Positions 27,701 through 36,977 are shown, numbered from the stretch's first letter. The stretch: DNA of 64,000 nucleotides from Aquipseudomonas alcaligenes (GCF_003205495.1 NZ_QJRX01000001.1:310001-374000); one strand, 5' to 3'. A program made the numbers and translations. The notes: generated from the letters alone by a model not told the origin.

Positions 27701-27958
27701 TCACTTCTTCAGCTTGGGATTAGGGAAGAACTGCACCGGCTGGCCCTTGCTGGCCGACGGTTTGGGCTCGGCCCGGTTGACCCGGGTGCCGAGCTCCTTG
27801 GGCACCGACTGGCCCTGGGCGTTGAGGGTGTCGGCGTAGCCGCAGGTCACGCACTCGCGGTGCGGGGTGCCGTCCTCGTCCCACATCTTGATGGTGTCCT
27901 GGGCGCTGCACGCCGGGCACACGGCGCCGGCGATAAAGCGCTTCTTCGGCTCGCTCAT
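27701..27958 (-). CDS. YheV-family putative zinc-ribbon protein
   Basis: 85 residues from ATG 27958. Two CxxC pairs, CPAC near residue 15 and CVTC near residue 37, form a zinc ribbon; the C-terminal half is Lys/Pro-rich and probably flexible. The family occurs directly downstream of prlC in many gammaproteobacteria; function unknown. The ATG overlaps the prlC stop (ATGA), so translation is coupled. Confidence 0.88.
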   Translation of the reverse strand: MSEPKKRFIAGAVCPACSAQDTIKMWDEDGTPHRECVTCGYADTLNAQGQSVPKELGTRVNRAEPKPSASKGQPVQFFPNPKLKK

Positions 27959-30006
27959 CACGCCGCCTCCTGGCTCAGGCCGAGGTGACGCAGCAGGGCG
28001 TCGATGCTCGGCTCGCGGCCGCGGAAGTCGACGAACAGCACCATCGGCTCCTGCGAGCCGCCACGGGCCAGGATCGCCTCGCGGAAGGCGCGGCCGGTAG
28101 CCGGGTTGAGCACGCCCTCTTCCTCGAACTTGGAGAAGGCATCGGCGGACAGCACTTCAGCCCACTTGTAGCTGTAGTAACCGGCCGCGTAACCGCCGGC
28201 GAAGATATGCGCGAAGCTGTTGGCGAAGCGGTTGAAGGCCGGCGGACGCACCACCGCCACCTCGTCGCGGATGCCTTCGAGCACCTGCAGCACGCTGCGG
28301 CCGTCGCCGTGGCTGGCGTGCAGCTCGAAGTCGAACAGCGAGAACTCCAGCTGGCGCACCATCATCAGGCCGGACTGGAAGTTCTTCGCCGCCAGCATCT
28401 TGTCCAGCAACGCCTGCGGCAGCGCCTCGCCGGTCTCGTAGTGGCCGGAGATCAGCGCCAGGCCCTCGGGCTCCCAGCACCAGTTCTCCATGAACTGGCT
28501 GGGCAGCTCCACCGCATCCCAGGCCACGCCGTTGATGCCGGAGGCACCGGCATGCTCGACGCGGGTCAGCAGATGGTGCAGGCCGTGACCGAACTCGTGG
28601 AACAGGGTGGTGACCTCGTCGTGGGTCAGCAGCGCCGGCTTGCCGCCAACCGCAGGGGTGAAGTTGCACACCAGGTTGGCCACCGGGCTGACCAGGCTGC
28701 CATCGGCGGCGCGGCGCTTGTCGCGGGCGCCGTCCATCCAGGCGCCGCCACGCTTGTTGGCGCGGGCGTAGAGGTCGAAGAAGAAGCGGCCGACGTGCTG
28801 ACCGTTCTCGCGAATCTCGAACAGGCGCACGTCCGGGTGCCAGGTATCGAAGTCCTTGAGCTCGTTGATTTCGATGCCGTAGAGCTTCTGCACGATGGCG
28901 AACAGGCCGGTCAGCACCTTGTCGATCGGGAACCAGGCGCGCACTTCCTCCTGGGAGATGCTGTAGCGCTGCTGGCGCAGCTTCTCGCTGAAGTAGCCGA
29001 CGTCCCAGCTCGCAAGGTCAGCCACGCCCTGCTCGGCGGCGAAGACCTTGAGCTCAGCCAGGTCCTGCTCGGCGAACGGCTTGCTGCGCACCGCCAGGTC
29101 ACGCAGAAAGTGCAGAACTTGGTCCGTACTCTCGGCCATCTTGCTGGCCAGGGAGAGCTCGCTGTAGTGGGCGAAGCCGAGCAGGCGCGCCAGTTCCTGG
29201 CGCAGGTCGAGGATCTCGGCCATCACCGGGCCGTTGTCGTGCTGGCCGGCGTTCGGCCCCTGGTCGGAGGCGCGGGTGCAGTAGGCGGTGTACACCTCTT
29301 CGCGCAGGGCGCGGTCGTCGGCGTAGGTCATCACCGCGTAGTAGCTGGGGAATTCCAGGGTGATCAGCCAGCCGTCCAGTTCCTTGGCCTGCGCGGCCTG
29401 GGCCATCTGCGCCTTGGCCGAGTCGGTAAGGCCGGCCAGGGCCGCTTCATCGGTGATGTGCTTGGTCCAGGCCTGGGTGGCGTCGAGCAGCTGGTTGGAG
29501 AAGCGGCTGGCCAGCTCGGACAACTTCATCTGGATCTCGCCATAGCGCTTCTGCTGCTCGGCCGGCAGGTCGATGCCGCTCAGACGGAAGTCGCGCAGGG
29601 CGTGGTCGAGGATGGTCTTCTGCGCGACGTCGAAACCGGCGGCCGCCGGGCTCTTGGCCAGGGCGTCGTAGGCCTCGAACAGCGGCTTGTTCTGACCCAT
29701 CTCGGTCCAGTATTCGGACAGCTTGGGCAGGCAGGCCTCGTAGGCGGCGCGCAGCTCGGCGTTGTTGCACACCGCGTTGAGGTGGCTGACCGGGCCCCAG
29801 GCGCGGCCCAGGCGCGCGTTCAGCTCGTCCAGCGCCAGCACCAGGCCGTCCCAGCTCGGGCTGGCCTGCTGGGTCTTGAGCAGCTCGGCGATGGCCACGC
29901 GGCTGTCGGCCAGGATGCTGTCGATAGCCGGCTCGACATGCTCGGGCTTGATCTGGGAGTAGGGCGGCAGGTCGAAGTCTTGCAGCAGGGGATTGGCAGC
30001 GGTCAC
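27958..30006 (-). CDS. prlC: oligopeptidase A
   Basis: 682 residues from GTG 30006, close to the 680 of E. coli PrlC. It is an M3-family metallopeptidase: the zinc motif is FHEFGHGLHHL with the downstream Glu in the ELPSQFMENW helix. It degrades peptides, including cleaved signal peptides, in the cytosol. AAAGGTG lies seven bases before the GTG. The open frame continues to 30108 but the extra residues are not family-like. Forms a unit with the yheV-like gene. Confidence 0.95.
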   Translation of the reverse strand: MTAANPLLQDFDLPPYSQIKPEHVEPAIDSILADSRVAIAELLKTQQASPSWDGLVLALDELNARLGRAWGPVSHLNAVCNNAELRAAYEACLPKLSEYWTEMGQNKPLFEAYDALAKSPAAAGFDVAQKTILDHALRDFRLSGIDLPAEQQKRYGEIQMKLSELASRFSNQLLDATQAWTKHITDEAALAGLTDSAKAQMAQAAQAKELDGWLITLEFPSYYAVMTYADDRALREEVYTAYCTRASDQGPNAGQHDNGPVMAEILDLRQELARLLGFAHYSELSLASKMAESTDQVLHFLRDLAVRSKPFAEQDLAELKVFAAEQGVADLASWDVGYFSEKLRQQRYSISQEEVRAWFPIDKVLTGLFAIVQKLYGIEINELKDFDTWHPDVRLFEIRENGQHVGRFFFDLYARANKRGGAWMDGARDKRRAADGSLVSPVANLVCNFTPAVGGKPALLTHDEVTTLFHEFGHGLHHLLTRVEHAGASGINGVAWDAVELPSQFMENWCWEPEGLALISGHYETGEALPQALLDKMLAAKNFQSGLMMVRQLEFSLFDFELHASHGDGRSVLQVLEGIRDEVAVVRPPAFNRFANSFAHIFAGGYAAGYYSYKWAEVLSADAFSKFEEEGVLNPATGRAFREAILARGGSQEPMVLFVDFRGREPSIDALLRHLGLSQEAA

Positions 30007-30130
30007 GGCGAGGCACCTTTGGATACGCGAATGCAGAACAGGTTTATGGGGCCGCCAGCGGCCTTTCACAACCTTGATGGCCGGCATGTTAATTACAATC
30101 TGCGACAACCGCAGCCTGAAGGAGACTATC

Positions 30131-30676
30131 GTGGCGATTCGAACTTACCGGGGTACCACTCCACAGCTGGGCCCGCGCGCCTTCGTCGACGCCTCGGCCG
30201 TGGTACTCGGCGACGTGGTGCTGGGCGAGGACGCCTCGGTCTGGCCGATGGCCGTGGTGCGCGGCGACATGCACCGGATCAGGATCGGCAAGCGCACCAG
30301 CGTGCAGGACGGCAGCGTGCTGCACATCACCCACGCCGGGCCCTTCAACCCCGACGGCTACCCGCTGCTGATCGGCGACGAGGTGACCATCGGCCACAAC
30401 GTCACCCTGCACGGCTGTACCCTGGGCAACCGCATCCTGGTCGGCATGGGCAGCATCGTGATGGACGGCGCGGTGGTCGAGGACGAGGTGGTGATCGGCG
30501 CAGGCTCCCTGGTGCCGCCGGGCAAGGTGCTGCAGAGCGGCTACCTGTACGTCGGCAGCCCGGTGAAGCAGGCCCGCGCCCTGACCGACCAGGAGCGCGC
30601 GTTCTTCGCCTACAGCGCGGCCAACTACGTGAAGCTCAAAGACCTGCACCTGGCCGAGGGCTACGACCAGGGCTAG
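30131..30676 (+). CDS. gamma-carbonic anhydrase family protein
   Basis: 181 residues from GTG 30131 with AAGGAG seven bases upstream. Hexapeptide repeats form a left-handed beta helix, and the three metal His are seen in VLHITHAG and TIGHNVTLHG. Members bind zinc or iron; many lack measurable CO2 hydration, so the activity is uncertain. It is divergent from prlC with a 124-base gap. Its stop overlaps by four bases the stop of the convergent aminopeptidase gene. Confidence 0.92.
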   Translation: MAIRTYRGTTPQLGPRAFVDASAVVLGDVVLGEDASVWPMAVVRGDMHRIRIGKRTSVQDGSVLHITHAGPFNPDGYPLLIGDEVTIGHNVTLHGCTLGNRILVGMGSIVMDGAVVEDEVVIGAGSLVPPGKVLQSGYLYVGSPVKQARALTDQERAFFAYSAANYVKLKDLHLAEGYDQG

Positions 30677-31743
30677 CGCCTGACGGTGTGGCCAAGCTGC
30701 TGCAGCGCCCGCTCGCGCTGGCCAGGCTCCAGCTCGCCGAGCGCTTCGGCCCGCCGGTAGAACTCCGCCCAGTCGCCGCCGGCCTGCTCGAACAGCGCGG
30801 CGAAGGCCGGCACCCACTGGTCATAGAGACCGAAGGGCAGCAGCCGGGCGTTGTTCAGCGGGGCATTGATCCAGGCGTCGTAGCGCGCGTCGCCGCCCCA
30901 CTGGGCGTCGCGCAGGGTGCGGTACTCCGCGCGCAGGCGCTCGAATTCGGCGGCCTTGGCGGCGCGCTTGCCGGCATCGTCCAGCGGCCCATCGTACAGC
31001 GCCTGCAGGCGCTCGCGGCTGGCCAGGATCAGCGCGGTGAACTGGCGGCGCATGCGCGCTTCCTGCGCATCGTCGTTGGCCAGACCACGGGCGGCGCGCC
31101 ACTGGCGCAGACCCTGCTGCTCGACGAAGCTGGCGAAGGATTCGTTGAACGCCGTGTCGTCCTGCACGTAAAGCTGCTGGTGGGCCAGCTCGTGGAAGAT
31201 CACCGCGGCCAGGCGCTGGTCGTCCCAGCGCAGCATGGTGTTGAGGATGGGGTCGGCGAACCAGCCCAGGGTCGAGTAGGCCTCGATGCCGGCCACATAG
31301 GTGTCGAGGCCTTCGGCCTGCAGCAGGGCGGCGGCGCCCCGCGCGCGGCCCTGCTGGTAGTAGCCGCGGTAGGCCACGCAGCCGGCAATCGGGAAGCAGT
31401 GGGTCAGCGGCTGCAGCGACAGCTCCGGGGTGGCGAACACATTCCACACCACATAGGGCCGCTGCAGGTCGGCATACAGGCGGTAGCTGCGGTTGTCCGG
31501 CAGGCCCAGCTCGGCGCTGGCGAAGGTCCGTGCCTGCTGGGCCAGGGCCAGGCGCCGCTTGAGTTCGGGGTCGGTGTGCGGCGCGGCGAGCAGCGCGGCC
31601 ACCGGCTGGCGCGCGGCCAGCAGGTCGAGCTGGCCACGGCTGACCTGGGCGTAGTAGTCGAGGCTGGCACAACCGTTCAGCAGGACGCCGCACAGCACGG
31701 GAACCAGCCACCGCAAAGGGCGGTCGAGAAGGGCAATAGGCAT
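30673..31743 (-). CDS. predicted lipoprotein aminopeptidase (PF10023 type)
   Basis: 356 residues. The N-terminus has a lipoprotein signal with lipobox LLNGC, so it should be anchored in an envelope membrane. The zinc motif VIFHELAHQQLYV (HExxH) and the downstream NESFASFVEQ Glu mark a metallopeptidase of the PF10023 'putative aminopeptidase' family. Substrate unknown. The next two plus-strand genes, divergent from it, also encode lipoproteins. Confidence 0.85.
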   Translation of the reverse strand: MPIALLDRPLRWLVPVLCGVLLNGCASLDYYAQVSRGQLDLLAARQPVAALLAAPHTDPELKRRLALAQQARTFASAELGLPDNRSYRLYADLQRPYVVWNVFATPELSLQPLTHCFPIAGCVAYRGYYQQGRARGAAALLQAEGLDTYVAGIEAYSTLGWFADPILNTMLRWDDQRLAAVIFHELAHQQLYVQDDTAFNESFASFVEQQGLRQWRAARGLANDDAQEARMRRQFTALILASRERLQALYDGPLDDAGKRAAKAAEFERLRAEYRTLRDAQWGGDARYDAWINAPLNNARLLPFGLYDQWVPAFAALFEQAGGDWAEFYRRAEALGELEPGQRERALQQLGHTVRR

Positions 31744-31786
31744 TGCGCGAGCCTAGTGCATTGCCGCGCCCCCAAGGAAGCCCGCA

Positions 31787-32188
31787 ATGCGCCTACTGCT
31801 GCTCAGCCCCCTGTCCCTGGTCCTCGGCGGCTGCGCCCTGTTGCCAGCCTGGCACGACCCCGCTCAGGCCTGGATCGACCTGGCGCCGGGCCTACAGGCG
31901 GTGCGGGTGGATGAGCGGATGCTGGAAGATTCGCGCTACTTCCAGGTGCCCCCGGGGCGTCATACATTGCAGATGCGCCTGCGCTTCGAGGTAGCGCCCG
32001 CCGACACCGGCGGAGCGCAGGCGCTGCCGCGCACCTGCCTGCTCGAACTGGACTACGCCGAGTTCAGCGCCGGCCAGCGCTACCGACTGGATGCTGGCCA
32101 CCGCGGCTTTCGCCCCTGGGCGCAACTGCGCGACGCGCAGGACCGTCCGTTGGCGCGGGCACGCGAGGGGCGCTGCGGCGAGGTCTGA
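31787..32188 (+). CDS. small lipoprotein, paralogue 1
   Basis: 133 residues with a lipoprotein signal peptide (lipobox VLGGC at residue ~16). The mature part has AWIDLAPG, DSRYFQVPPGRHTLQMRLRFEV and FSAGQRYRLDA, all echoed in the next gene. No named domain is recognised. The pair corresponds to hypothetical genes PA0062/PA0063 by context. Predicted envelope location; function unknown. Confidence 0.8.
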   Translation: MRLLLLSPLSLVLGGCALLPAWHDPAQAWIDLAPGLQAVRVDERMLEDSRYFQVPPGRHTLQMRLRFEVAPADTGGAQALPRTCLLELDYAEFSAGQRYRLDAGHRGFRPWAQLRDAQDRPLARAREGRCGEV

Positions 32189-32226
32189 ACGGCGTTATGC
32201 TCAACCATCACCCCGAGGATTGCACC

Positions 32227-32649
32227 ATGCGTACTCCCCTGCTGCTGTCCCTGCTCACCCTCGGCGCCTGCGCCAGCCCGCTGCCACAGCCCGATGCGGG
32301 CAAGGCCTGGGTCGATCTCTACGCCACGGCGGGCTACACCCTGATGGCGCATCGCCTGGACGACCAGCGCTGGCCCGACGGCCGCTACTTCCAGGTCGCC
32401 CCCGGTGCGCATCAGCTGGATGTGCGCTTCCAGTTCGAGGTGGCCGGCGGTGGCGGCGGCGACGAGTTCAACGGCGAACCGCTGCAGATGACCTGCCACC
32501 TGCGCTTCGCTTACGACGGCTTCGCCGCCGGCCAGCGCTACCGCATCGAGGCGCGGCCGCTGCAGTACAAGGCCCAGGGCTGGCTGTACGGCGCGGACCG
32601 CCAGGTGCTGGCGCGGGCCAAGGTGCTACGCTGCAACACCTTCGGCTGA
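32227..32649 (+). CDS. small lipoprotein, paralogue 2
   Basis: 140 residues from ATG 32227; lipobox LGAC at residue ~16. It shares with its upstream neighbour the pattern AWVDL, DGRYFQVAPGAHQLDVRFQFEV and FAAGQRYRIEARP, so the two arose by tandem duplication. A Gly-rich insert (GGGGGDEFNG) is unique to this copy. Two Cys in the mature part (MTCHLRF and LRCNTFG) are matched in the paralogue, suggesting a conserved disulfide. Function unknown. Confidence 0.8.
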   Translation: MRTPLLLSLLTLGACASPLPQPDAGKAWVDLYATAGYTLMAHRLDDQRWPDGRYFQVAPGAHQLDVRFQFEVAGGGGGDEFNGEPLQMTCHLRFAYDGFAAGQRYRIEARPLQYKAQGWLYGADRQVLARAKVLRCNTFG

Positions 32650-32661
32650 CGGCATGCTTCC

Positions 32662-32682
32662 CCCTCTCCCCCCGGGAGAGGG
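32662..32682. terminator. hairpin after the lipoprotein pair (CCCTCTCCC type)
   Basis: CCCTCTCCC and GGGAGAGGG form a perfect 9-base stem around CCC, 12 bases past the stop. No T-tract follows. The arm sequence recurs in the larger element at 49207-49303, so it is also a member of a dispersed repeat. Confidence 0.55.
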
Positions 32683-32727
32683 CCAAGGGCCTCTCACCGC
32701 CTGATTCTTACCCCAGCCGCTGCTCGC

Positions 32728-33726
32728 CTAGCGCAGCCCGGCGGCTATCTCGAAGCTACGCAGGCGGTGCTCGGGCTGGTACAGGTCGCAGGTGAAGATC
32801 AGCTCGTCGGCGCCGGTCTGCTCCAGCAGCACCTCCAGGCGCGCACGCACCTTCTGCGGCCCCCCGATCACCGCCAGGCCGAGGAAATCGCCCACCGCCG
32901 CCTGCTCGTGCGGCTGCCAGCGGCCGGCCATGCTTTCCACCGGCGGGCGCAGCACCAGGCTCTCGCCACGCATCAGCGCCAGTACGCGCTGGTAGGCGCT
33001 GGTGGCGAGGAACTCGGCTTCCTCGTCGCTGGGCGCGGCGATCAGCGGTACGCCGATCATGGCGTAGGGCTTGTCGAGCACGGCCGAAGGCCGGAAGTTC
33101 TCCCGGTAGATGCGCAGCGCCTGGTGCAGGTAGCGCGGCGCGAAGTGCGAAGCGAAGGCGTAGGGCAGGCCACGCTCGGCGGCGAGCTGGGCACTGAACA
33201 GGCTGGAGCCGAGCAGCCAGATAGGGATGCCGCTGTCCATGCCGGGCAGGGCGATCACTCGCTGCCCGGGCTGACGCGGGCCGAGCAGGGCCTGCAGTTC
33301 GGCGACGTCCTCGGGAAAGTCGTCCGGGCTGCCCAGGCGGTCACGGCGCAGGGCGCGGGCGGTGGCCTGGTCGGCACCCGGCGCGCGCCCCAGACCCAAC
33401 TCGATGCGCCCGGGGTAGAGCGCGGCAAGGGTGCCGAACTGCTCGGCCACCACCAGCGGCGCATGGTTGGGCAGCATCACCCCGCCGGAACCCAGGCGCA
33501 GGGTGGAGGTATTGGCCGCCAGGTAGCCAAGCAACACGGCGGTCGCGGAGCTGGCGATACCCTCCATGTTGTGGTGCTCGGCCACCCACAGGCGCGAGAA
33601 GCCGAGCCGCTCCACATGCCGCGCCAGGTCCAGCGAGCGGCGCAGGGCAGGGCCCGGGCCAACGTCGTCGTCGCGCATGGGCGCCAGGTCGAGTACGGCG
33701 AAGGGAGTGTGGGACAGCTGGCTCAT
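32728..33726 (-). CDS. LLM-class flavin-dependent oxidoreductase
   Basis: 332 residues with the bacterial-luciferase TIM-barrel pattern: [37 protein letters not shown] and [11 protein letters not shown] are typical of the 'single-component luciferase-like' subgroup. It probably uses reduced FMN to oxidise a small substrate, which is unknown. GAGGAG lies before ATG 33726. The frame remains open upstream but those residues belong to the shadow of the next gene. Same direction as the DsbM-like gene, 61 bases away. Confidence 0.88.
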   Translation of the reverse strand: MSQLSHTPFAVLDLAPMRDDDVGPGPALRRSLDLARHVERLGFSRLWVAEHHNMEGIASSATAVLLGYLAANTSTLRLGSGGVMLPNHAPLVVAEQFGTLAALYPGRIELGLGRAPGADQATARALRRDRLGSPDDFPEDVAELQALLGPRQPGQRVIALPGMDSGIPIWLLGSSLFSAQLAAERGLPYAFASHFAPRYLHQALRIYRENFRPSAVLDKPYAMIGVPLIAAPSDEEAEFLATSAYQRVLALMRGESLVLRPPVESMAGRWQPHEQAAVGDFLGLAVIGGPQKVRARLEVLLEQTGADELIFTCDLYQPEHRLRSFEIAAGLR

Positions 33727-33787
33727 GGGCGCCTCCTCGGGTCGAACCTCGTATATGGGGGCACGACCGGCGAAGGCAAGCCGCCGC

Positions 33788-34480
33788 TCAGCAGTCGCCG
33801 CTGCCGTCGACCGCGCAGAACGCCTGGGCAGTCGCCGACTGCGCCTCGACCAGGCCACGCAGCAGGAACTCGCGCCAGGCCTCGGGGCGCCCCAGGTAGG
33901 CACCGATATCGAGCACCTGCAGCTGCCCATCGCGCTCCAGCGCCAGGGTCGGGAAGCCGCCACCGCCCAGCTGCGCCAGCGCGCGGCGGCTGGCGACCAG
34001 GTGTTCGGCCAGCACCGGGCCGCTGTGGCGCTGCAATTCGACGCGGAACGCCTGCGCCGCCAGGCCCAACTCCTGTGCCAGCTCGGCCAGCACGGCCGGC
34101 TCGGCAATGCGCCGCCCCTGCTGGTAATGCGCCCGCTGCAGGGCATGCAGCATGGCCAGGCCCTGGCCGGCCAGAGCCTCGGCGGCCAGCACGGCGGCGG
34201 TTGGTGGGTCGGAATCCAGCCAGGTCTCGGCATCCTGCAGCAGACCGTCGCGGTAGGCGCCGCCGAACGGCTGGCCGCTCAGCGCGGCGATGCGCTGGTC
34301 ATGCGCCAGGATGTGCTGGCGCAGCGGTGCGTTCAGACGCTGGCGCTGCGCGCCGCTGAACAGCCCGCCACCATGCAGGGCAATGCGCAGGCCGGGGATC
34401 GCGCCGGCCACCTGCAGCAACGGGGCGGCGCCATAGCACCAGCCGCACAGCGGGTCGTACCAGTAGTGGATCACGGCCAC
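33788..34480 (-). CDS. cytosolic DsbA-family oxidoreductase (DsbM-like)
   Basis: 230 residues starting GTG 34480 ([22 protein letters not shown]). The CGWC active site is near residues 12-15 and a helical insertion follows, as in FrnE/DsbA-family thioredoxin folds. No signal peptide, so cytosolic. AAGGGAG is seven bases before the GTG; the start lies inside the end of the MBL gene (10-base overlap), so the two are coupled. Position matches PA0058 (DsbM), linked in P. aeruginosa to redox and aminoglycoside responses; the identity is from context. Confidence 0.85.
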   Translation of the reverse strand: MAVIHYWYDPLCGWCYGAAPLLQVAGAIPGLRIALHGGGLFSGAQRQRLNAPLRQHILAHDQRIAALSGQPFGGAYRDGLLQDAETWLDSDPPTAAVLAAEALAGQGLAMLHALQRAHYQQGRRIAEPAVLAELAQELGLAAQAFRVELQRHSGPVLAEHLVASRRALAQLGGGGFPTLALERDGQLQVLDIGAYLGRPEAWREFLLRGLVEAQSATAQAFCAVDGSGDC

Positions 34481-35328
34481 TGCATTTCTCCCTTGAGCAC
34501 CTTGGCGCTCAGTTCCAGGCTGGATTCGCCCGGCAGGCCCGGGTAGCGGCGCTGCATGGCGGCGATCAGCGCGGCGGCGTCCGGCGCCTGGCCCAGCTCC
34601 TGCTCCAGTGCCTTGAGGTAGCCGCGAGTGAAGCGCAAGGCCGCCAGGGTGTGCGGCACGTCGCCCAGGTAGTGACCGGGCACGATCACCGCCGGCTGCA
34701 GCGCCTCGATACGCTCGAGCATCGCCAGCCAGTCGCGGCGCGCCTGCACGGTCTGGGTATCGGCGGTCCACACATGCTCGCCGGCGTCCACCAGCACGCC
34801 GCCGACCACGGCCTTGAGCGACGGAATCCACAGGGTGGTGCGCTCGGGGTCGAGGCCGATCACCTGCAGCTTCTCGCCTTCGAGGACCAGGCTGTCGCCG
34901 GCCAGCACCTCGGGCAGGATCACCCGGCTCGGCGCCGTATCCTTGAGGATCGGCCCCCAGTAGGCCAGCTTGCCGGCCTGGGTGGCGCGGATGTGTTCGA
35001 CGGTAGCGGCGGTGGCCAGCACCCGGGCCTCGGGGAAAGCCTCCTTGAGGCTCTGCAGGCCGAAGTAGAAGTCCGGGTCGCCGTGGCTGATGTAGATGGT
35101 GGTCAGGCGCTTGCCGCTGGCCTCGACCAGGCGCACCAGCTCGGCGGCCTCGCGGCTGGAAAACTGCGCATCGACCAGGATGGCCTCGCGCTCGCCGCTG
35201 ATCAGGGTCGAGCTGACCGGGAACACCGCGGCCTCGCCGGGGTTGTACACCTGCAGCTGCAGGGGCGCGGCCTGGGCCAGGCCGGTGAAGGCGAGCAGGG
35301 CAGCGCCGAGAAGGGAACGAAGAGACAT
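34471..35328 (-). CDS. exported MBL-fold protein with degenerate metal motif
   Basis: 285 residues with signal peptide (MSLRSLLGAALLAFTGLAQA). The metallo-beta-lactamase fold is recognisable (AILVDAQFSSREAAELV, VIVPGHYLGDV), but the usual HxHxDH is SHGDPDF in ISHGDPDFYFGLQ: only the first His and the two Asp positions remain. A later His ligand position is also unclear (LDPERTTLW). It may bind metal differently or be non-hydrolytic. Located in the periplasm. It is divergent from a LysR gene that probably regulates it and the downstream DsbM-like gene. Confidence 0.85.
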   Translation of the reverse strand: MSLRSLLGAALLAFTGLAQAAPLQLQVYNPGEAAVFPVSSTLISGEREAILVDAQFSSREAAELVRLVEASGKRLTTIYISHGDPDFYFGLQSLKEAFPEARVLATAATVEHIRATQAGKLAYWGPILKDTAPSRVILPEVLAGDSLVLEGEKLQVIGLDPERTTLWIPSLKAVVGGVLVDAGEHVWTADTQTVQARRDWLAMLERIEALQPAVIVPGHYLGDVPHTLAALRFTRGYLKALEQELGQAPDAAALIAAMQRRYPGLPGESSLELSAKVLKGEMQWP

Positions 35329-35431
35329 GCGGACCTCGGGAATGGGGTGGGACGAGGCGCATCTTAGTTGCTCGAAAGCGCGCAAAAAGCCGGCTAACCT
35401 GGCCATCTCTATTGCATGAATCGAGCGAATC

Positions 35432-36343
35432 ATGGACCGACTCACCGCCGCCCGGGTCTTCGTCGAAGTGGTCGAGCGCGGCAGCCAGACGGCCGCCGCC
35501 GAGCACCTGGACATGTCACGGGCGATGATCTCGCGCTACCTGGGCGAACTGGAAAGCTGGGTCGGCGCACGCCTGCTGCACCGCACCACGCGCCGCCTGA
35601 GCCTGACCGGCATGGGCGCGGAGCTGCTGCCGCGCTGCCGCGACATGCTGGCCCTGGCCGACGAACTGCAGAGCGCCGGCCAGCGCGCCAGCAGCCAGCT
35701 GGGCGGCACCCTGCGCATCGCCAGCAGCCAGTCCTTCGCCCAGGCCTGGCTGGCGCGAGCGGTGGCCGCCTTCGTCGAGCGGCATCCGGCGGTGGCCGTC
35801 GACCTGCAGGTGAGCAGCCAGGCAGTCAACCTGGTGGAGGAGCGCATCGACCTGGCCCTGCGCATCACCAACCAGCTCGACCCCAACCTGATCGCCCGGC
35901 GCCTGGCCACCTGCCACTCGGTGCTGTGCGCCGCGCCGGCCTACCTGGCGCGCCACGGCACGCCGCAGACGCCGGCGGAACTGGCCCGGCACAACTGCCT
36001 GACCTACGCCTACTTCGGCCGCAGCCTGTGGCAGTTCGAGCGCGACAGCGAACCGAGCGGCGTGCCGGTCAGCGGCAACATCAGCGCCAACGAATCCACC
36101 GTGCTGCTGGAAGCCAGCGTGGCCGGCGCCGGCATCAGCCTGCAGCCGCTCTATGCGGCGGCACCGCTGCTGCGCGCCGGGCGCCTGGTGCAGCTACTGC
36201 CGCAGTACCGTGCCGAAGCCCTGGGCATCCACGCCCTGTACGGTTCGCGGCGGCAGATGCTGCCGGCCCTGCGTGCGCTGCTGGACTTCCTCGCCGCGCG
36301 GCTGCAGGCCGACCCGCACTGGGAAGAACAGCTCGTCCCCTGA
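35432..36343 (+). CDS. LysR-family transcriptional regulator (PA0056-like)
   Basis: 303 residues: an N-terminal winged helix (residues 1-60, QTAAAEHLDMSRAMISRYLGELESWVGARLLHRTTRRLSLT) and a periplasmic-binding-type effector domain. It belongs to the CrgA/DsdC-like branch by the LHRTTRR motif. It is divergent from the MBL-fold gene with a 103-base gap, the typical place for a LysR target. Effector unknown. Confidence 0.9.
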   Translation: MDRLTAARVFVEVVERGSQTAAAEHLDMSRAMISRYLGELESWVGARLLHRTTRRLSLTGMGAELLPRCRDMLALADELQSAGQRASSQLGGTLRIASSQSFAQAWLARAVAAFVERHPAVAVDLQVSSQAVNLVEERIDLALRITNQLDPNLIARRLATCHSVLCAAPAYLARHGTPQTPAELARHNCLTYAYFGRSLWQFERDSEPSGVPVSGNISANESTVLLEASVAGAGISLQPLYAAAPLLRAGRLVQLLPQYRAEALGIHALYGSRRQMLPALRALLDFLAARLQADPHWEEQLVP

Positions 36344-36350
36344 ACGAAAA

Positions 36351-36378
36351 GGCCGGAGCCCCTCGCGGAGCTCCGGCC
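36351..36378. terminator. hairpin terminator between LysR gene and DUF1161 gene
   Basis: Arms GGCCGGAGC (36351-36359) and GCTCCGGCC (36370-36378). On the minus strand the stem is followed by TTTT, so it mainly serves the DUF1161 gene; it also ends the plus-strand LysR gene. Confidence 0.75.
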
Positions 36379-36398
36379 CGATGCCTGCCGCGCCGCGA

Positions 36399-36623
36399 TC
36401 AGCCGCGCTGGTAGACGATCTCCTTGCTGCCGGCCTCGCAGCTGCCAACCACCTGCTTGTCGCCGGCGCTGCCCTTGTCGACCACTTCCAGGCTGTAGGC
36501 GGCCACGCCCTTGGCCTTGAGCTTGGCGTCGATCTCCGCCTTGAGCTCCTCGCAGGGCTTGCCGGCGGCCAGTACGGAACCGGCCAGGGGGAGCAAGGCC
36601 AGGCCCAGCATCAGTCGTTTCAT
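36399..36623 (-). CDS. DUF1161 small exported protein
   Basis: 74 residues from ATG 36623 with AAGGAG eight bases upstream. Signal peptide residues 1-19 (MKRLMLGLALLPLAGSVLA) precede a mature domain with two conserved Cys (KPCEELK and VGSCEAG), likely a disulfide. This is the DUF1161 family of small periplasmic proteins; function unknown. Single gene with its own terminator. Confidence 0.87.
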   Translation of the reverse strand: MKRLMLGLALLPLAGSVLAAGKPCEELKAEIDAKLKAKGVAAYSLEVVDKGSAGDKQVVGSCEAGSKEIVYQRG

Positions 36624-36714
36624 GTTCAACACTCCTTCGTCGATGAGCGCGCGGGGCACTCCGCCCCGCACCGCTGCAGGCTAACCGGGAACGCCGGGAA
36701 AATCCGTGCGCCGC

Positions 36715-36930
36715 TCAGCTGTTGCTGATACGGAAGCCGACCTTGAGGTCGACCTGGTAGTGCGCCACCTTGCCGTCGACGATATGGCCGCGGGTCTCGA
36801 CCACCTCGAACCAGTCCATGTTGCGCACGCTCTTGGCGCATTCGGCCAGGGCGTTGGCGATGGCATCCTCGATGCTGACCTTGGAGGTACCGACGACTTC
36901 GATCTTCTTGTAGGTGCGGTGATCGGACAT
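36715..36930 (-). CDS. dodecin (flavin-binding dodecamer)
   Basis: 71 residues, the typical dodecin length: MSDHRTYKKIEVVGTSKVSIEDAIANALAECAK, the flavin-stacking Trp in MDWFEVVETRGHI and a closing DLKVGFRI strand. Dodecins form hollow 12-mers that store or buffer FMN/FAD or related compounds in the cytosol. ATG 36930 is chosen over an upstream start because it gives the family N-terminus. It lies 47 bases from the trpI stop. Confidence 0.93.
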   Translation of the reverse strand: MSDHRTYKKIEVVGTSKVSIEDAIANALAECAKSVRNMDWFEVVETRGHIVDGKVAHYQVDLKVGFRISNS

Positions 36931-36977
36931 GAGCTGTTCCTCAGGCAAATGGACTCCTGTCTGAGGCTAGTCGAGAT

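Noticed and set aside
27985..31914. Plus-strand open frame of 1309 codons
   Set aside because: It is antisense to prlC and then to the aminopeptidase, has Gln/His/Ala/Gly-biased composition and no domain. A shadow of high-GC coding DNA.
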